Positions 28,049-37,256 of a stretch of 64,000 nt of DNA are shown here, piece after piece. How positions within the stretch are numbered: the stretch's first letter is position 1; every line of letters starts with the position of its first letter. The notes beneath the pieces are model-generated. The model worked only from the letters and a program-made list of their open reading frames with translations, did not search any database and was not told the DNA's origin. The translations under genes and the position numbers were made by a program. Source of the stretch: Tessaracoccus lapidicaptus. GTDB taxonomy: Bacteria > Actinomycetota > Actinomycetes > Propionibacteriales > Propionibacteriaceae. The stretch is from positions 62,001 through 126,000 of the forward strand of contig NZ_MBQD01000002.1 of NCBI RefSeq assembly GCF_001693815.1, in the 5' to 3' direction.

Positions 28049-28996
28049 ATGAGGCAGAGTTCGTGGCTGCGCCGGGCGATGGCGACCGTCGTCGCCCTGC
28101 TGCTGGCGGTTCTGGTGGCGGGGTGTTCCAGCTCGGACCAGTCGACGGACATGCCAGGCGTGGAGCCCGCGCCGGCGCAGGACGGCGGCGGCAAGGCGTT
28201 CCCGGAGGAGGGCACCGAGGGCGGCGACGGCGACGAGGGCCGCCTGGTCATCCGCACCAAGACGCTGCGGCTCGAGGTCGAGAGCACGGCCGACGCCGTG
28301 ACCGAGATCCGCGACCTCACCCGCACCCACGACGGCACCGTCACCGACATGCAGGTGGCCACCGACACCGACGAATGGCTCTACCGCTACGACGAACGCG
28401 GTAACCTCACCGGCGACGGCACCGCCCTGCGGGGCTGGGTGACCGTGCGCATCCCCACCGACGAGTACGAGGACTTCGTCGCCGAGGTCGGGGAACTGGG
28501 GACCATCAAGTTCCAGTCGGAGGCCACCGACGACGTGACGCAGGAGCACGTCGACCTGTCCGCCAGGCTGGCCAACATGCGCGCCCAGGAGGAGCGCCTG
28601 CGGGAGTTCTTCGACGCGGCCAAGAACGTCACCGAGATGCTGGCCATCGAGAAGGAACTCGGCCGCGTGCGCGGGGAGATCGAGTCGCTCGACGCGCAGG
28701 TCACGCTGTTGGAGCGCCAAGCGGCGATGGCGACCGTCGCCGTCGAACTCGTCGAGCCGCGGGCCGTGGTCAGGCCCGAGGGGGAGTCGTGGGGGTTTGT
28801 GCAGGCCCTGACCGACGGCGTTCGTGGCGCCGCGCAACTGGTGTCGGTGGCGCTGACGGTGCTCATCGCCTCCTCGCCGCTGTGGTTGGCGGCGCTCATC
28901 CTGTTCTTCCCGATCCGGGCGCTCGTGCGCCGGCGCCGCGCCGCCGACACGACGACCACCGCACCTACCCCGCCGACCCCTCCAGATAGCGAATGA
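28049..28996 (+). CDS. DUF4349 domain lipoprotein
   Basis: A 315-residue membrane protein. The signal peptide ends in the lipobox LVAGC. The DUF4349 domain (about residues 70-260) begins LVIRTKTLRLEVESTADAV and includes GWVTVRIPTDEYEDFV and a long coiled coil (LSARLANMRAQEERLREFF). A membrane helix near residue 270 (LTVLIASSPLWLAALILFF) is followed by a basic stop-transfer RRRR. The role of DUF4349 is unknown. The 3' end overlaps the convergent response-regulator gene by 32 bases. Confidence 0.88.
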   Translation: MRQSSWLRRAMATVVALLLAVLVAGCSSSDQSTDMPGVEPAPAQDGGGKAFPEEGTEGGDGDEGRLVIRTKTLRLEVESTADAVTEIRDLTRTHDGTVTDMQVATDTDEWLYRYDERGNLTGDGTALRGWVTVRIPTDEYEDFVAEVGELGTIKFQSEATDDVTQEHVDLSARLANMRAQEERLREFFDAAKNVTEMLAIEKELGRVRGEIESLDAQVTLLERQAAMATVAVELVEPRAVVRPEGESWGFVQALTDGVRGAAQLVSVALTVLIASSPLWLAALILFFPIRALVRRRRAADTTTTAPTPPTPPDSE

Positions 28997-29615
28997 CCGC
29001 CAGCACCCGGCGGTGATCGTCGGCGGTCAGCGGCAGCCCGAGCGCGTCGTAGATGTGCGAGGTGTGCTGTACGACCGCCTTTTCGGTCAGCACCAGCTCC
29101 GCGGCGATCCCCGCGTTGGATCGACCCTCCGCCATCAGCGCCAGCACCTCCCGCTGCCGCCGCGTCAGCCGTCGCACCGGCCCGCCGGTGTGCTCCGCCC
29201 GGCTGAGCATCAGGCCGACGACCTCGGGGTCCAGGACGGTGCCGCCGTCGGCGACGCGGCGCAGGTCCGCCAGGAACGTCGAGATGTCCGCGATGCGCTG
29301 CTTGAGCAGGTAACCCACGCCCGCGCCGTCGCCGCCCAACAGCTCGATGGCGTAGCGCCGCTGCACGTACTGCGACAGCACCACCACCGCGACACCGCCC
29401 TGCCGGATCCGCAGCGCGGCTCGAAGGCCCTCGTCGGTGAACGTCGGCGGCATGCGGATGTCGGTGATCACGAGGTCCGGAGCGAGGTCGACGACGGCGT
29501 CGAGCAGGGACGCGGCGTCGCCGACGCCGGCCGCGACGTCGACTCCGCCCTCCTCCAGCACGAGCGTCAGCCCCTGCCGGAGCAGGAGCTCGTCCTCGGC
29601 GATGACTACGCGCAC
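28965..29615 (-). CDS. NarL/LuxR family response regulator
   Basis: A 216-residue regulator. The receiver domain starts RVVIAEDELLLRQG and has the phospho-acceptor Asp52 in VITDIRMP; the switch Lys is in YLLKQRI. The LuxR-type HTH spans about residues 150-205 (LTRRQREVLALMAEGRSN). The GTG at 29615 has GGAGGT upstream and lies inside the end of the kinase gene, so the pair is translationally coupled. Targets are unknown. Confidence 0.92.
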   Translation of the reverse strand: MRVVIAEDELLLRQGLTLVLEEGGVDVAAGVGDAASLLDAVVDLAPDLVITDIRMPPTFTDEGLRAALRIRQGGVAVVVLSQYVQRRYAIELLGGDGAGVGYLLKQRIADISTFLADLRRVADGGTVLDPEVVGLMLSRAEHTGGPVRRLTRRQREVLALMAEGRSNAGIAAELVLTEKAVVQHTSHIYDALGLPLTADDHRRVLAVIRYLEGSAG

Positions 29616-31330
29616 GGCACCTCCACCCGCAGTCTGGTCCCGCCACCCTGCGGGCTGGTCACGGTCAGCCGGCCTCCGACGGTCTCGACCCTGTCGCGCA
29701 GGCCACCGATCCCTGAGCCCGGCCGCGGTGCGGCGCCTCCCGCGCCGTCGTCGGCCACCTCCACGACGAGGTCCGCGCCGGAGCGCTCGATGGTCACCCA
29801 CGCCGTCGAGGCGCGGCCGTGTTTGACGGCGTTGGTCAGCCCTTCGGAGACCGCGAAGTAGGCCGTCAGCGCGACGGCGGGCGGCAGGTCCTCCGGGACG
29901 GCTGCGGCGTCGAACCGGGTGGGCAGCGGCATGCGGTCCGTGAGGTCCTCGACGGCGAGCGCCAGGCCGCGCTCCTCCAGCGCCGATGGCATGACCTGTC
30001 TGGCCAGCCGCCGCAGCTCGGCGGCCGCCTCGTCGATCCCGTGCCGGAGCGTGGTGGCCTCGGTGCTGAGGCGGTGCCCGTCGGCGCCGGCCGCCGCCGC
30101 GTTGGCCAGGCGTTGCGCCTCGACGGCGAGCAGGACGAGCCGGACCTGGAGCCCGTCATGCAGGTCGCGGGCGATGGCCGTGCGGACGGCGTCGGCGGCC
30201 TCGACGAGCCGTGACCGCGACCGGAGCAGCGCCGCCCGGCTGGCCCGCAGCGCGGCGGTGAGCCGCTCGCCCTCGATGGCCAGCGCAACGACGCCCGCCG
30301 CCTCCTGCGCGGCGCGGGCCGTGGTGGCGCGTGGGTCGAAGAGGATGGCGCCCAGCAGGTCGCCGCCGGAGCGGATGTGGACGGCGTCGCGGTCCGGGGA
30401 GCCGGGGGCGGGGACGTCGGTCCGTTCACCGGCTGTGTCGACGAACTCCTGCCGCTCCGGGACCCAGTACGTGATCCGGACGCTGGGGTCGCCGAGGGCC
30501 CGGGTCAGCGCCTGCGCCACCGGCGGCCGATCCGTCCCCGCCGACAGCCAGGCAGCCAGCGCCTGCGCCTCCGCCGTCGGGGCGAAGCTGCCCAGCAGCG
30601 ACGCGGCGAGGAACGCCAGCGGCACCCCGGCGATGGCCGCCATCTGCAGCATCCACACCTGGAGGGGGTCCATGCCCAGCAGGCCGCGGAGGATGAGCGT
30701 CGACGTCGGGATCAGCCCGGCGACGGCCAGGCCGTAGCCGTAGAGGGGGATGAGCGTGCGGCGCTTGGCCGGGCTGGCGAGCAGGAGCCGGTAGAGCAGG
30801 ACGCCGGCCACGGTCACCATCACGACGGTGCCGACCGCCGACTGCGCACCAGCCCACCACTGCCCCTGCTCCGCGGGCAGCAGGGCGCGGGGGAGCTGGA
30901 GGACCACCGAGTTCACGTAGGCGGCCGCGACGATCGCGCGCGGCAGGCGGTGCCGGAGCCGGCCGCCGGGAAAGGCCAGCAGCAGGTGGACGATCACCGC
31001 CAGGATCCAGGTGCCGGCGACCGCGCCGACCTCGGTGAATCCGGGCAGTTCGGTGTTGCCCACGCCCGCCACCAGCAGGGCGAGCCCGCCGAGCATGATG
31101 AGCGCGCCCATGAGGGAGCCGGGGCGGCGCCACCAGGCGAGCGCGCCGGCCGCGACGTACACGAAGGCCGCCGCAGGGTAGGCCAGCGTCAGGGGGTGGA
31201 AGCCGGGAACGGCGGCCAGCAGGGCGGCCTCGAGGCCGGCCGCCGCGGAACCCGCGACCAGGACGGCCGCCAGGGCAGCGCGCAGCGAGTCCACGAGCTG
31301 CGGTCGGATGTCGCGCGGGCGGAGCCCCAC
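29606..31330 (-). CDS. NarL-type sensor histidine kinase
   Basis: A 574-residue kinase with an N-terminal membrane part of about eight helices (residues 15-245), a short PAS/GAF-like region, and a HisKA_3 domain with phospho-acceptor His in ARDLHDGLQVR. The ATPase domain carries YFAVSEGLTNAVKHG (N box) and SGIGGLRDRVETVGG (G box). It resembles the DesK/LiaS type that senses membrane or small-molecule signals. It overlaps its response regulator by 10 bases. Confidence 0.92.
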   Translation of the reverse strand: MGLRPRDIRPQLVDSLRAALAAVLVAGSAAAGLEAALLAAVPGFHPLTLAYPAAAFVYVAAGALAWWRRPGSLMGALIMLGGLALLVAGVGNTELPGFTEVGAVAGTWILAVIVHLLLAFPGGRLRHRLPRAIVAAAYVNSVVLQLPRALLPAEQGQWWAGAQSAVGTVVMVTVAGVLLYRLLLASPAKRRTLIPLYGYGLAVAGLIPTSTLILRGLLGMDPLQVWMLQMAAIAGVPLAFLAASLLGSFAPTAEAQALAAWLSAGTDRPPVAQALTRALGDPSVRITYWVPERQEFVDTAGERTDVPAPGSPDRDAVHIRSGGDLLGAILFDPRATTARAAQEAAGVVALAIEGERLTAALRASRAALLRSRSRLVEAADAVRTAIARDLHDGLQVRLVLLAVEAQRLANAAAAGADGHRLSTEATTLRHGIDEAAAELRRLARQVMPSALEERGLALAVEDLTDRMPLPTRFDAAAVPEDLPPAVALTAYFAVSEGLTNAVKHGRASTAWVTIERSGADLVVEVADDGAGGAAPRPGSGIGGLRDRVETVGGRLTVTSPQGGGTRLRVEVPCA

Positions 31331-31400
31331 CGTCGTCCCCCTTCGTCCGCGCTCACAGTATCGTCGCCCACCGCGATGCGCCCCGGGCTGAGGCCGATAG

Positions 31401-31417
31401 GCGACCTAGGTCCATGG
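31401..31417. repeat. Family F 17-base repeat, copy 1
   Basis: GCGACCTAGGTCCATGG, with a 10-base palindrome GACCTAGGTC at its centre, is identical to 45350-45366. It lies in the 334-base gap upstream of the kinase gene (31331-31664), which otherwise shows no gene; the two sites also share a GGGGT-N-CGAC pattern about 15 bases further on. Confidence 0.55.
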
Positions 31418-31664
31418 TGCGCACGGGGCGGGGTTGCGACGCTGGAACCAGCGCCTCAGACGTGAGGATGTCGGGGGCGGCGTCGCGGGGTGGGATGCGC
31501 CGGATTGGCTGGTCCGAACCCCGGGCGAGGCCGGCCGAGCACGGGGCGCGTGGCGAGTAGCCCCGGTGGGGGTACCGGGGCGCTCGTCGGCAGCGCCTGT
31601 CACAGTTGAGGGGGGACGCCAGCACCGCGGGACGGCTAGCGTGAGCGTGACCAGGGGGGCGCGG

Positions 31665-32679
31665 ATGCGATCGAGAGTCGTCGCGGTCGGCGGGATGGTG
31701 GCGTTGGCCGTCGGGGTTGCGCGCGTCGTGGGGCGCATGCGCCGCCGCCGACCCGCCGTCGAGAAAGTGGCGGAGGAGCTGCGTACGCCGTTGCTCTACC
31801 TTCTTCCCGTGGCGCCCTCCGGTCGGCCGCCCCGCCGGAGGCCATGGCTCGAGCGGCTCGCCAATCGAGCGATCGCGCGACGCGGGGCGCACCCGCAGAC
31901 CTTCGCGGCGGGCGATGTCGCGGCCGGTCAGCCGGGCGTCGGCGGCTTCGTCTACCGCCCGGCGGGGCGGCCGGCCGGCGCCGTGCTGTGGATCCACGGT
32001 GGGGGGATGATCACCGGGGTTCGCGGCGATCAACCACACCGCTGCGACGCGGATGGCGCGGGAGTTGGGGCTTGTCGTCGCGACGGTCGACTACCGCCTG
32101 GCGCCCGAGCACCCGTTCCCCGCCGCCCTCGACGACTGCATGACCGCCCTGCGGTGGCTGCACGACAACGCGGCTCGGTTCGGGGTCGACCCGGCCCGGA
32201 TCGCGGTGGGCGGGGAGAGCGCGGGCGGAGGCCTGGCGGCGATGGTCGCGCAGCGCGCGCACGACGAGGGTCTGCCCGTGGCCTCCCAGGTGCTCGTCTA
32301 CCCGATGCTCGACGACCGCACCGCGCTGCGCGACCCCGGCCACCGCGGCGAGTTCGTGTGGACGCCGTCGTACAACCGGCAGGCGTGGGAGTGGTTCCTC
32401 GGCCATCCGGTGCGCCAGGAGGAGTCGCGGCCCTATGCGGCGGCCGCGCGTCGCGGGGACCTGACCGGCCTGCCGCCGGCGTGGATCGGCGTCGGGGAGC
32501 TCGACCTCTTCCACGACGAGGACGTCGACTATGCCCGCCGCCTCGAGGAGGCTGGCGTTCAGGTGGAGCCGGTCGTCGTGCCCGGGATGGCGCACGTGAT
32601 GGACATGCTGCCGGCGCCGTCGATGCGGGCGTTCCGGGACTCGTGGCTGCGGGCGCTGCGGGCCGGGCTGGCCGACTGA
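31665..32679 (+). pseudogene. Alpha/beta hydrolase (HSL/acetyl-hydrolase type), frameshifted
   Basis: Two overlapping frames together encode a hydrolase of about 337 residues. The first frame has a membrane-like N-terminus and LWIHGGGMITG, the oxyanion-hole HGGG motif. The second begins with FAAINHTAATRMARELG and continues VATVDYRLAPEHPFPAALDD, the nucleophile elbow GGESAGGG, Asp in GELDLFHDEDV and His in PGMAHVMD. The shift lies in a GGGG run at 32016-32019; removing one G restores one frame. All catalytic residues are present, so it may be intact if this is a read error. ATG 31665 with AGGGGGG upstream is the likely start. Confidence 0.8.
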
Positions 32680-32689
32680 ACTCGGGGGC

Positions 32690-33049
32690 TCAGCGCGACT
32701 GCTCCGACTTCAGCCGCGCCTCCTCCTCAAGGACCTTGCGATGCGTTTCCCGCTCGCGGACGAGCCACTCCGGCGGGTCGGCGATGAGCTCCCCGATCTG
32801 GTCGGCCGTCAGCGCCTCCGTGATGCCGCCGCGCACCAGCCCGGAGCGCGAGATGCCCAACTTCTGCGCCATGACCTCCTTGGGGAACGGCCCGTTGCGG
32901 CGCAGGTCCGTGAGCCATGCCGGGGGGTCCGCGCGCAGCGCGTCCAGCTCCGCCCGCGTGATCGGCGTCGTCTGGAACTCCTCAGGTGCCGCCGGCAGGT
33001 AGATGCCCAGCTTGGCGGCGGCCGTGACCGGCTTCATCGTTTGGCTCAT
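32690..33049 (-). CDS. DUF5997 family protein
   Basis: A 119-residue protein matching the actinobacterial DUF5997 family: an N-terminal MSQTMKPVTAAAKLGIYLPA, then two similar helical segments each containing DPPAWL or DPPEWL, and KEVMAQKLGISRSGLVRGGI, which looks like an HTH. Function is unknown. It is divergent, by 35 bases, from a LysR-substrate-domain gene, an arrangement seen repeatedly in actinobacteria, so the two may work together. Confidence 0.88.
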   Translation of the reverse strand: MSQTMKPVTAAAKLGIYLPAAPEEFQTTPITRAELDALRADPPAWLTDLRRNGPFPKEVMAQKLGISRSGLVRGGITEALTADQIGELIADPPEWLVRERETHRKVLEEEARLKSEQSR

Positions 33050-33084
33050 GCCCTGAGCGTAGCCCGGTGGGGTAGCCTGCGCGC

Positions 33085-33741
33085 GTGACCACCTCCCCCT
33101 CCGGCGACCGTCTCCGCGTCGGCGCCGTACCCGGCGTGACGCTGACCAAGTGGCGGCGGATCTGGGAGGAGCGGTTCCCCCGGGTGACCCTGGACGTCCT
33201 CGAGGTGGACGAGGCGGACCAGCGCCGCATCCTCGCAGAGGATGCCGTGGACATGTGCTTCGTCCGGTTGCCCGTCGACCAGGAGGGTCTGCACGCCATC
33301 CCGCTGTACGACGAGGTGATGGTGGCCTGGGCGTCGAAGGAGCATCCGGTCTCGGTCCTCGACGAGGTCACCCTCGCCGACTTGGCGGGGGAGACGGTGG
33401 TCGACGCGGTGACGGCGGAGTCGGTGGACGTCGCGGCACACTCCGGCGCGACGGTGCTGCTCGTGCCGATGTCCATCGCCCGGTCGCACAGTCGCCGCGA
33501 CATGGCCTACCGCCTGGTGACCGACGCGCCGCCGTCGACGGTGGCGCTCGCGTGGCGGACCGACAGCGACAACGAGTGGGTGGACGAGTTCATCGGTGTG
33601 GTCCGGGGGCGGACGGTGAACAGCTCGCGCACGGCGCGGGAGCGCGGTGACGAGCCCGCGGCTGCGAAGCCGGCCCCGGCGCGAAAGGCGGCGGCGAAGG
33701 TGTCGCGCGCGGCGCCGAGGCGGCGCGCGCGCCGCCGTTGA
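33085..33741 (+). CDS. LysR-type substrate-binding domain protein without HTH
   Basis: A 218-residue protein made of the LysR effector-binding fold alone: LRVGAVPGVTLTKWRRIWEE, then DMCFVRLPVD, YDEVMVAWASKEHPV and MAYRLVTDAPPSTVALAW. The DNA-binding domain of true LysR proteins is missing, and the Ala/Lys/Arg-rich tail (residues 190-218) may bind nucleic acid. It could sense a ligand for the divergent DUF5997 protein. Confidence 0.85.
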   Translation: MTTSPSGDRLRVGAVPGVTLTKWRRIWEERFPRVTLDVLEVDEADQRRILAEDAVDMCFVRLPVDQEGLHAIPLYDEVMVAWASKEHPVSVLDEVTLADLAGETVVDAVTAESVDVAAHSGATVLLVPMSIARSHSRRDMAYRLVTDAPPSTVALAWRTDSDNEWVDEFIGVVRGRTVNSSRTARERGDEPAAAKPAPARKAAAKVSRAAPRRRARRR

Positions 33742-33747
33742 TCGGCA

Positions 33748-33829
33748 GGGTCCTGCACTTTTCTTCCTGTGGAGCTTCTTGCGTGCATATGCACAGATAA
33801 GGCTCCACAGGAAGAAAAGTGCAGGACCC
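33748..33829. repeat. Family D hairpin, copy 1 (28-bp perfect stem)
   Basis: Positions 33748-33775 and 33802-33829 are perfect reverse complements. Inside, two 5-base unpaired stretches flank the palindrome GTGCATATGCAC (33783-33794). It lies between convergent genes and could end transcription both ways, although it has no T-run. A second copy is at 45264-45344. Confidence 0.85.
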
Positions 33830-33836
33830 CAGAGTC

Positions 33837-34234
33837 TCAGCCTGGCGTGACGATGTTCGCGATGAAGAAGTAGAGCCAGAACGCGACGGTGAGCCCGCTC
33901 GCGACGAGTCCGACCCACACCGGCCAGTGCCGATCGCGACGCCGCAAGGCGTACACCGCCAAAGCGAGCCCGACCAGCGAGATCGAGATCGATGCCAGAG
34001 GCAGCAGTTGCGAGTTGGACACCGTCACCTCGCCGTCGTCGCCCGAGGCGCGGTGCGGCTCAACACCAGCGGATAGGCCAGCGCGGCGAGCGACACCAGG
34101 CCGAAGCCGAAGGAGGACCATGCCGCGAGCCGGACACCCTTCGTACCGCATACCCAAACTGCCACCTGCTGCTCTGAACGGCGCATGTCGTCCTGGAGGG
34201 CCGCCGCCGTAACGATAGCGGCGGGGCGCTCCAC
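33837..34234 (-). pseudogene. Small two-helix membrane protein, frameshifted paralogue of 55067-55468
   Basis: The two frames together match the intact protein at 55.1 kb: AWSSFGFGLVSLAALAYPL and LSRTAP in the first frame, then GDDGEVTVSNSQLLPLASIS and WVGLVASGLTVAFWL in the second. One base is missing near 34050, between the codons for Pro and Ser. The N-terminal membrane helix of the intact copy is also replaced by unrelated sequence. Function unknown; the gene is probably dead. Confidence 0.75.
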
Positions 34235-34272
34235 CGCGGCACATGACCCTCTTCAGGGCCGCGGCCCTCGGC

Positions 34273-35415
34273 TCAGCCCTGTCCGAGCGACGGCGGGCCG
34301 AGCGTGGCGGCGATCAAGCGGCCCCTGTCGCAGGCCGACATGCCCACGAACATCCCCCACATCGCTCTGGCAAGGCCGGGGGCTGTCGAGTCTCGGGACA
34401 TGAAGTCGCGCTGCGCTGACGCCGGCAGCCGGCCGAACGCGTCGAACAGGCCCAACGTCCCCGCGACGTCGAGCCGCAGCAGCGCCCGCAGCCCCATCTC
34501 CCGGAACACGTCCGCGGGACCCCGCGCGTCCACCGCCCGCGGTGCCCGCCCGGCCGCGAGCTCGGCGGCGAGCGACCCCGCCCGGGCCATGGAATGCGCC
34601 ACCGAATACCCGGTCACGAGGTTCCCGCCGCGCCCGGCGGTCCCGGCAGCGAGCACGCCGGCCGGCGCCGGGCGCGCGCGCCCGCGCATCGGGATCCGCA
34701 CGACTTCCCGCTCGAGCGGGTGGTCGACGGCGGCCTCGGCCATGCCGCGTGCGAGGAGCCGCCGTCGCAGGCGGGCCTTCAGTTCGGGGATGGGCAGGCC
34801 GGGTGCGGCCGCCAGGCAGGTCTCCTCGAGCAGGACGGTGCCGTCGCCGAGCGGGATGGCGTAGAGGAAGGTCGGTGTCTCGCCTGCCTCGTCGCCCGCC
34901 CAGTCTGTCCGCCAGTCCATCAGCAGCCCGGTCGCGCCCTGGAGCGCGGGGGCCGCGTCGTCGGCCGGGACGACGATACCGAAGGCGGTCTGCGCCGGCG
35001 AGGGGTCGCCCGGGACGATGCCGTCGGGCCGCGCGCCCCGCGCGTCGACGACGACCCGCGCCTCCGCGCGCAGCGCCGCGACGCCGTCGTCATCGAGCCT
35101 CTCTCGCCGTACGGCCACGCCGTCGAGGGGGAGTGCGGCCTGGAGGGCGGGGTTGTCGAGGACGAGGTAGTCGCGGGGGAGGCGGTAGACGCCGTGGGCG
35201 CGGAGCTCGGGGCGCGCGACCCGCGACCGGATCACCGACGGCGGGAGGTCGCCCAGTTCGTCGGCCCAGATGCCGTACGTGGGCGACCACACCGCGTCGG
35301 GCCGCGGGTCCACGGCCAGCACGAGCAGGCCCTGCGCCGCGGCGCGCGACGCCAGCGCCCGCCCGGCGGGGCCCAGCCCGACCACCGCGACGTCGAAGCG
35401 GGACGAAGCACTCAC
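34273..35415 (-). CDS. Lycopene cyclase family FAD/NAD-binding protein
   Basis: A 380-residue flavoprotein of the CrtY/CrtL family, which turns lycopene into cyclic carotenes. It begins FDVAVVGLGPAGRALASRA, the dinucleotide-binding motif, and contains YGIWADELGDLPP, FLYAIPLGDGTVLLEETCLA and IPMRGRARPAPAGVLAAGTA, all typical of beta-cyclases. Beta-carotene is the precursor of retinal, so it could support the heliorhodopsin; no other carotenoid gene lies here. The GTG at 35415 is the likely start, with an ATG three codons upstream as alternative. Confidence 0.85.
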   Translation of the reverse strand: MSASSRFDVAVVGLGPAGRALASRAAAQGLLVLAVDPRPDAVWSPTYGIWADELGDLPPSVIRSRVARPELRAHGVYRLPRDYLVLDNPALQAALPLDGVAVRRERLDDDGVAALRAEARVVVDARGARPDGIVPGDPSPAQTAFGIVVPADDAAPALQGATGLLMDWRTDWAGDEAGETPTFLYAIPLGDGTVLLEETCLAAAPGLPIPELKARLRRRLLARGMAEAAVDHPLEREVVRIPMRGRARPAPAGVLAAGTAGRGGNLVTGYSVAHSMARAGSLAAELAAGRAPRAVDARGPADVFREMGLRALLRLDVAGTLGLFDAFGRLPASAQRDFMSRDSTAPGLARAMWGMFVGMSACDRGRLIAATLGPPSLGQG

Positions 35416-35436
35416 GCCGCCCATCGTCCCATGGGA

Positions 35437-35517
35437 TTGAGCAGATGGCACGGCTCAACGATCGCGGCACGCTCGGCTCACGCGCGACGCCATCCGCGAG
35501 TGGTGCCATCTGCTCAA
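35437..35517. repeat. Family B palindromic element, copy 1
   Basis: TTGAGCAGATGGCAC (35437-35451) and its inverse GTGCCATCTGCTCAA (35503-35517) enclose 51 bases. It lies 22 bases upstream of the lycopene cyclase start, like copy 2 (40011-40105), which lies upstream of another minus-strand gene. Confidence 0.8.
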
Positions 35518-35570
35518 CCCCCACCGGCCCGACCGGCCCGCGGCACGGCGGGGAACCACCCCGCGTCACG

Positions 35571-37256
35571 TCACAGCTTGAAGCGCACCATGTTGTTGAA
35601 CACCCAGGTGTCGGCGCGGTAGTACCGCCACGTGCCGTCGGGGTTGCGCACCGCGTGCACCACGCCCAGCGACAGGATGTAGCTGCGGCAGCCGCCGTAG
35701 CCGGTGGTCGCGGTGTCGCACTCCGTCTTCCATTGCCGGCCGCCGGAGTAGAACACCTTGCCGCCGGAGTCATTGGCGAGCGGGTTGCTGCCCCACTGCG
35801 CGCGCGTCATGTACGGCAGGTAGGTGAGGTTGTTGAAGACCCACGTGTTGGTCTTCACGTACCGCCCGCCGGTGTACGTGACCGCGGTGGCCCAGATGTC
35901 GGTGCGGCAGCGAATGGTCTGCGAGTACGGCTCGCAGGTCGTGCGCCACTCGCGTCCGTTGACCTGGTGGTAGCCGGGCGTGCTGTAGACGTCGACCGGC
36001 GTCTTCCACGGCATCGCGGGCACCGACGCCGGGGCCGCGAACACGCTGGCCTTCAGCGCGGCGAACGTCTGCCGTCGCTGCTCCGTCTTCACCGTGAGCG
36101 ACGTCGACGCCGCGGCCGCCTGGCTGGTGTTGGCGTAGCTGAACCCGGACCAGCCGAGCCCAAGCGACGTGACCGCCTGCGCCTGCCGCACCGAGTTGGG
36201 GATGGTGTTGAGGTACAAGGCGGCGCCGGAGATCATGTGCCGGCCGGTCTCGTTGCGCACCCGCACCAGGAACTGGTTCCAGGACGTGAACATGGCGGCC
36301 TGGGCCGCGTCGTGCTGGCGCTTGTAGTTCATCAGCACGACGGCGTCGATGAGCTTGGCCTTCGTCCACCCGTACCAGTCCTGCAGCACCGCGGCGTAGG
36401 GGGCGCTGGCCTGCCAGCTGAGGGTCGCGGACGGCCCGTCGCCGTAGGAGATGGCGTTGACCGACAGCACGACGGAGGTGTCCGCCGCCGCGACCGTCTG
36501 GCTGATCCGGCGCACGACGTTGGTGACCTGGTCGCGACGCCACTGCGAGAACTGCTGGTCCGACGGCAGCGGCGTGTCGGTGCGGCCGGTCGCGGCACGG
36601 AACCGCTGCAGCGAGGTGGCGGAGTAGCCCCAGTCGTTGCCCGCGATGGTGCCGGTGCGGTCGGGGTAGCGGATGTAGTCGAGGTTGATGCCGTCGACGT
36701 CGTAGTTGCGCACGATCGAGTTGGCGCCCGCGACGATGTAGTCGACGGCGGCGGGGTTGGCGAGGTCGACGTAGGAGTTGCTTCCGGACAGCTCACCGCC
36801 GTCGTAGCGCTTGTCGAGCCAGCGGTTCGCCCCGGTGGCGGACGGGCCGTGCGTGTTGTAGACGTGCGCCGGGTCGGCCGGTGGGGTGGTGCTGTTCCAC
36901 AGGGTGCCGACGTTGAACCAGGCGTGCACGCGCAGCCCCGCCGCGTGCGCCTGCCGGATCACCTCGGCGAGGGGATCGAACGGCGCGGGCGTGGCGATGG
37001 TCGAGCTGCGCGGATAGGTGGACTTGGTGCAGAAGCAGTCGAAGCGCCGCACCGACTGCACCAGGAGGGTGTTGACGTTGGCCGCCTTCGCGTCGGCCAC
37101 CACCTGGGCGATCTGCTGCGGCGACGACAGGCCCGGGTTGAACGCGTCGACCCACAGCGAGCGCCACTGCGACACCGGCGCCGCCGCGGCCGGATTCGGT
37201 TGGAAGGCGACGACGGCGAGCAGCGCCGCGATCGCCAGGGTGATGATCTTCCTCAT
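35571..37256 (-). CDS. Secreted family-10-like glycosyl hydrolase (GHL10/DUF187 type)
   Basis: A 561-residue secreted protein with a signal peptide (residues 1-25). The TIM barrel (about 28-370) starts WRSLWVDAFNPGLSSPQQI and contains LRVHAWFNVGTLWN and NYDVDGINLDYIRYPDR, with the likely acidic active residues in GINLDYIRYP. Relatives act on bacterial cell-wall or exopolysaccharide sugars. The C-terminal 130 residues hold two copies of a Cys-rich module (EWRTTCEP...CRTDIWA and QWKTECDT...CRSYILS), each ending near TWVFNN, probably for binding. The order is usual for actinobacterial members. Confidence 0.83.
   Translation of the reverse strand: MRKIITLAIAALLAVVAFQPNPAAAAPVSQWRSLWVDAFNPGLSSPQQIAQVVADAKAANVNTLLVQSVRRFDCFCTKSTYPRSSTIATPAPFDPLAEVIRQAHAAGLRVHAWFNVGTLWNSTTPPADPAHVYNTHGPSATGANRWLDKRYDGGELSGSNSYVDLANPAAVDYIVAGANSIVRNYDVDGINLDYIRYPDRTGTIAGNDWGYSATSLQRFRAATGRTDTPLPSDQQFSQWRRDQVTNVVRRISQTVAAADTSVVLSVNAISYGDGPSATLSWQASAPYAAVLQDWYGWTKAKLIDAVVLMNYKRQHDAAQAAMFTSWNQFLVRVRNETGRHMISGAALYLNTIPNSVRQAQAVTSLGLGWSGFSYANTSQAAAASTSLTVKTEQRRQTFAALKASVFAAPASVPAMPWKTPVDVYSTPGYHQVNGREWRTTCEPYSQTIRCRTDIWATAVTYTGGRYVKTNTWVFNNLTYLPYMTRAQWGSNPLANDSGGKVFYSGGRQWKTECDTATTGYGGCRSYILSLGVVHAVRNPDGTWRYYRADTWVFNNMVRFKL

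Noticed and set aside
33647-33850. Small open frames with FLRAYA/HRKK-like text at both family D hairpins
   Set aside because: They arise because the hairpin reads similarly on both strands; the shared text reflects the DNA repeat, not a protein.
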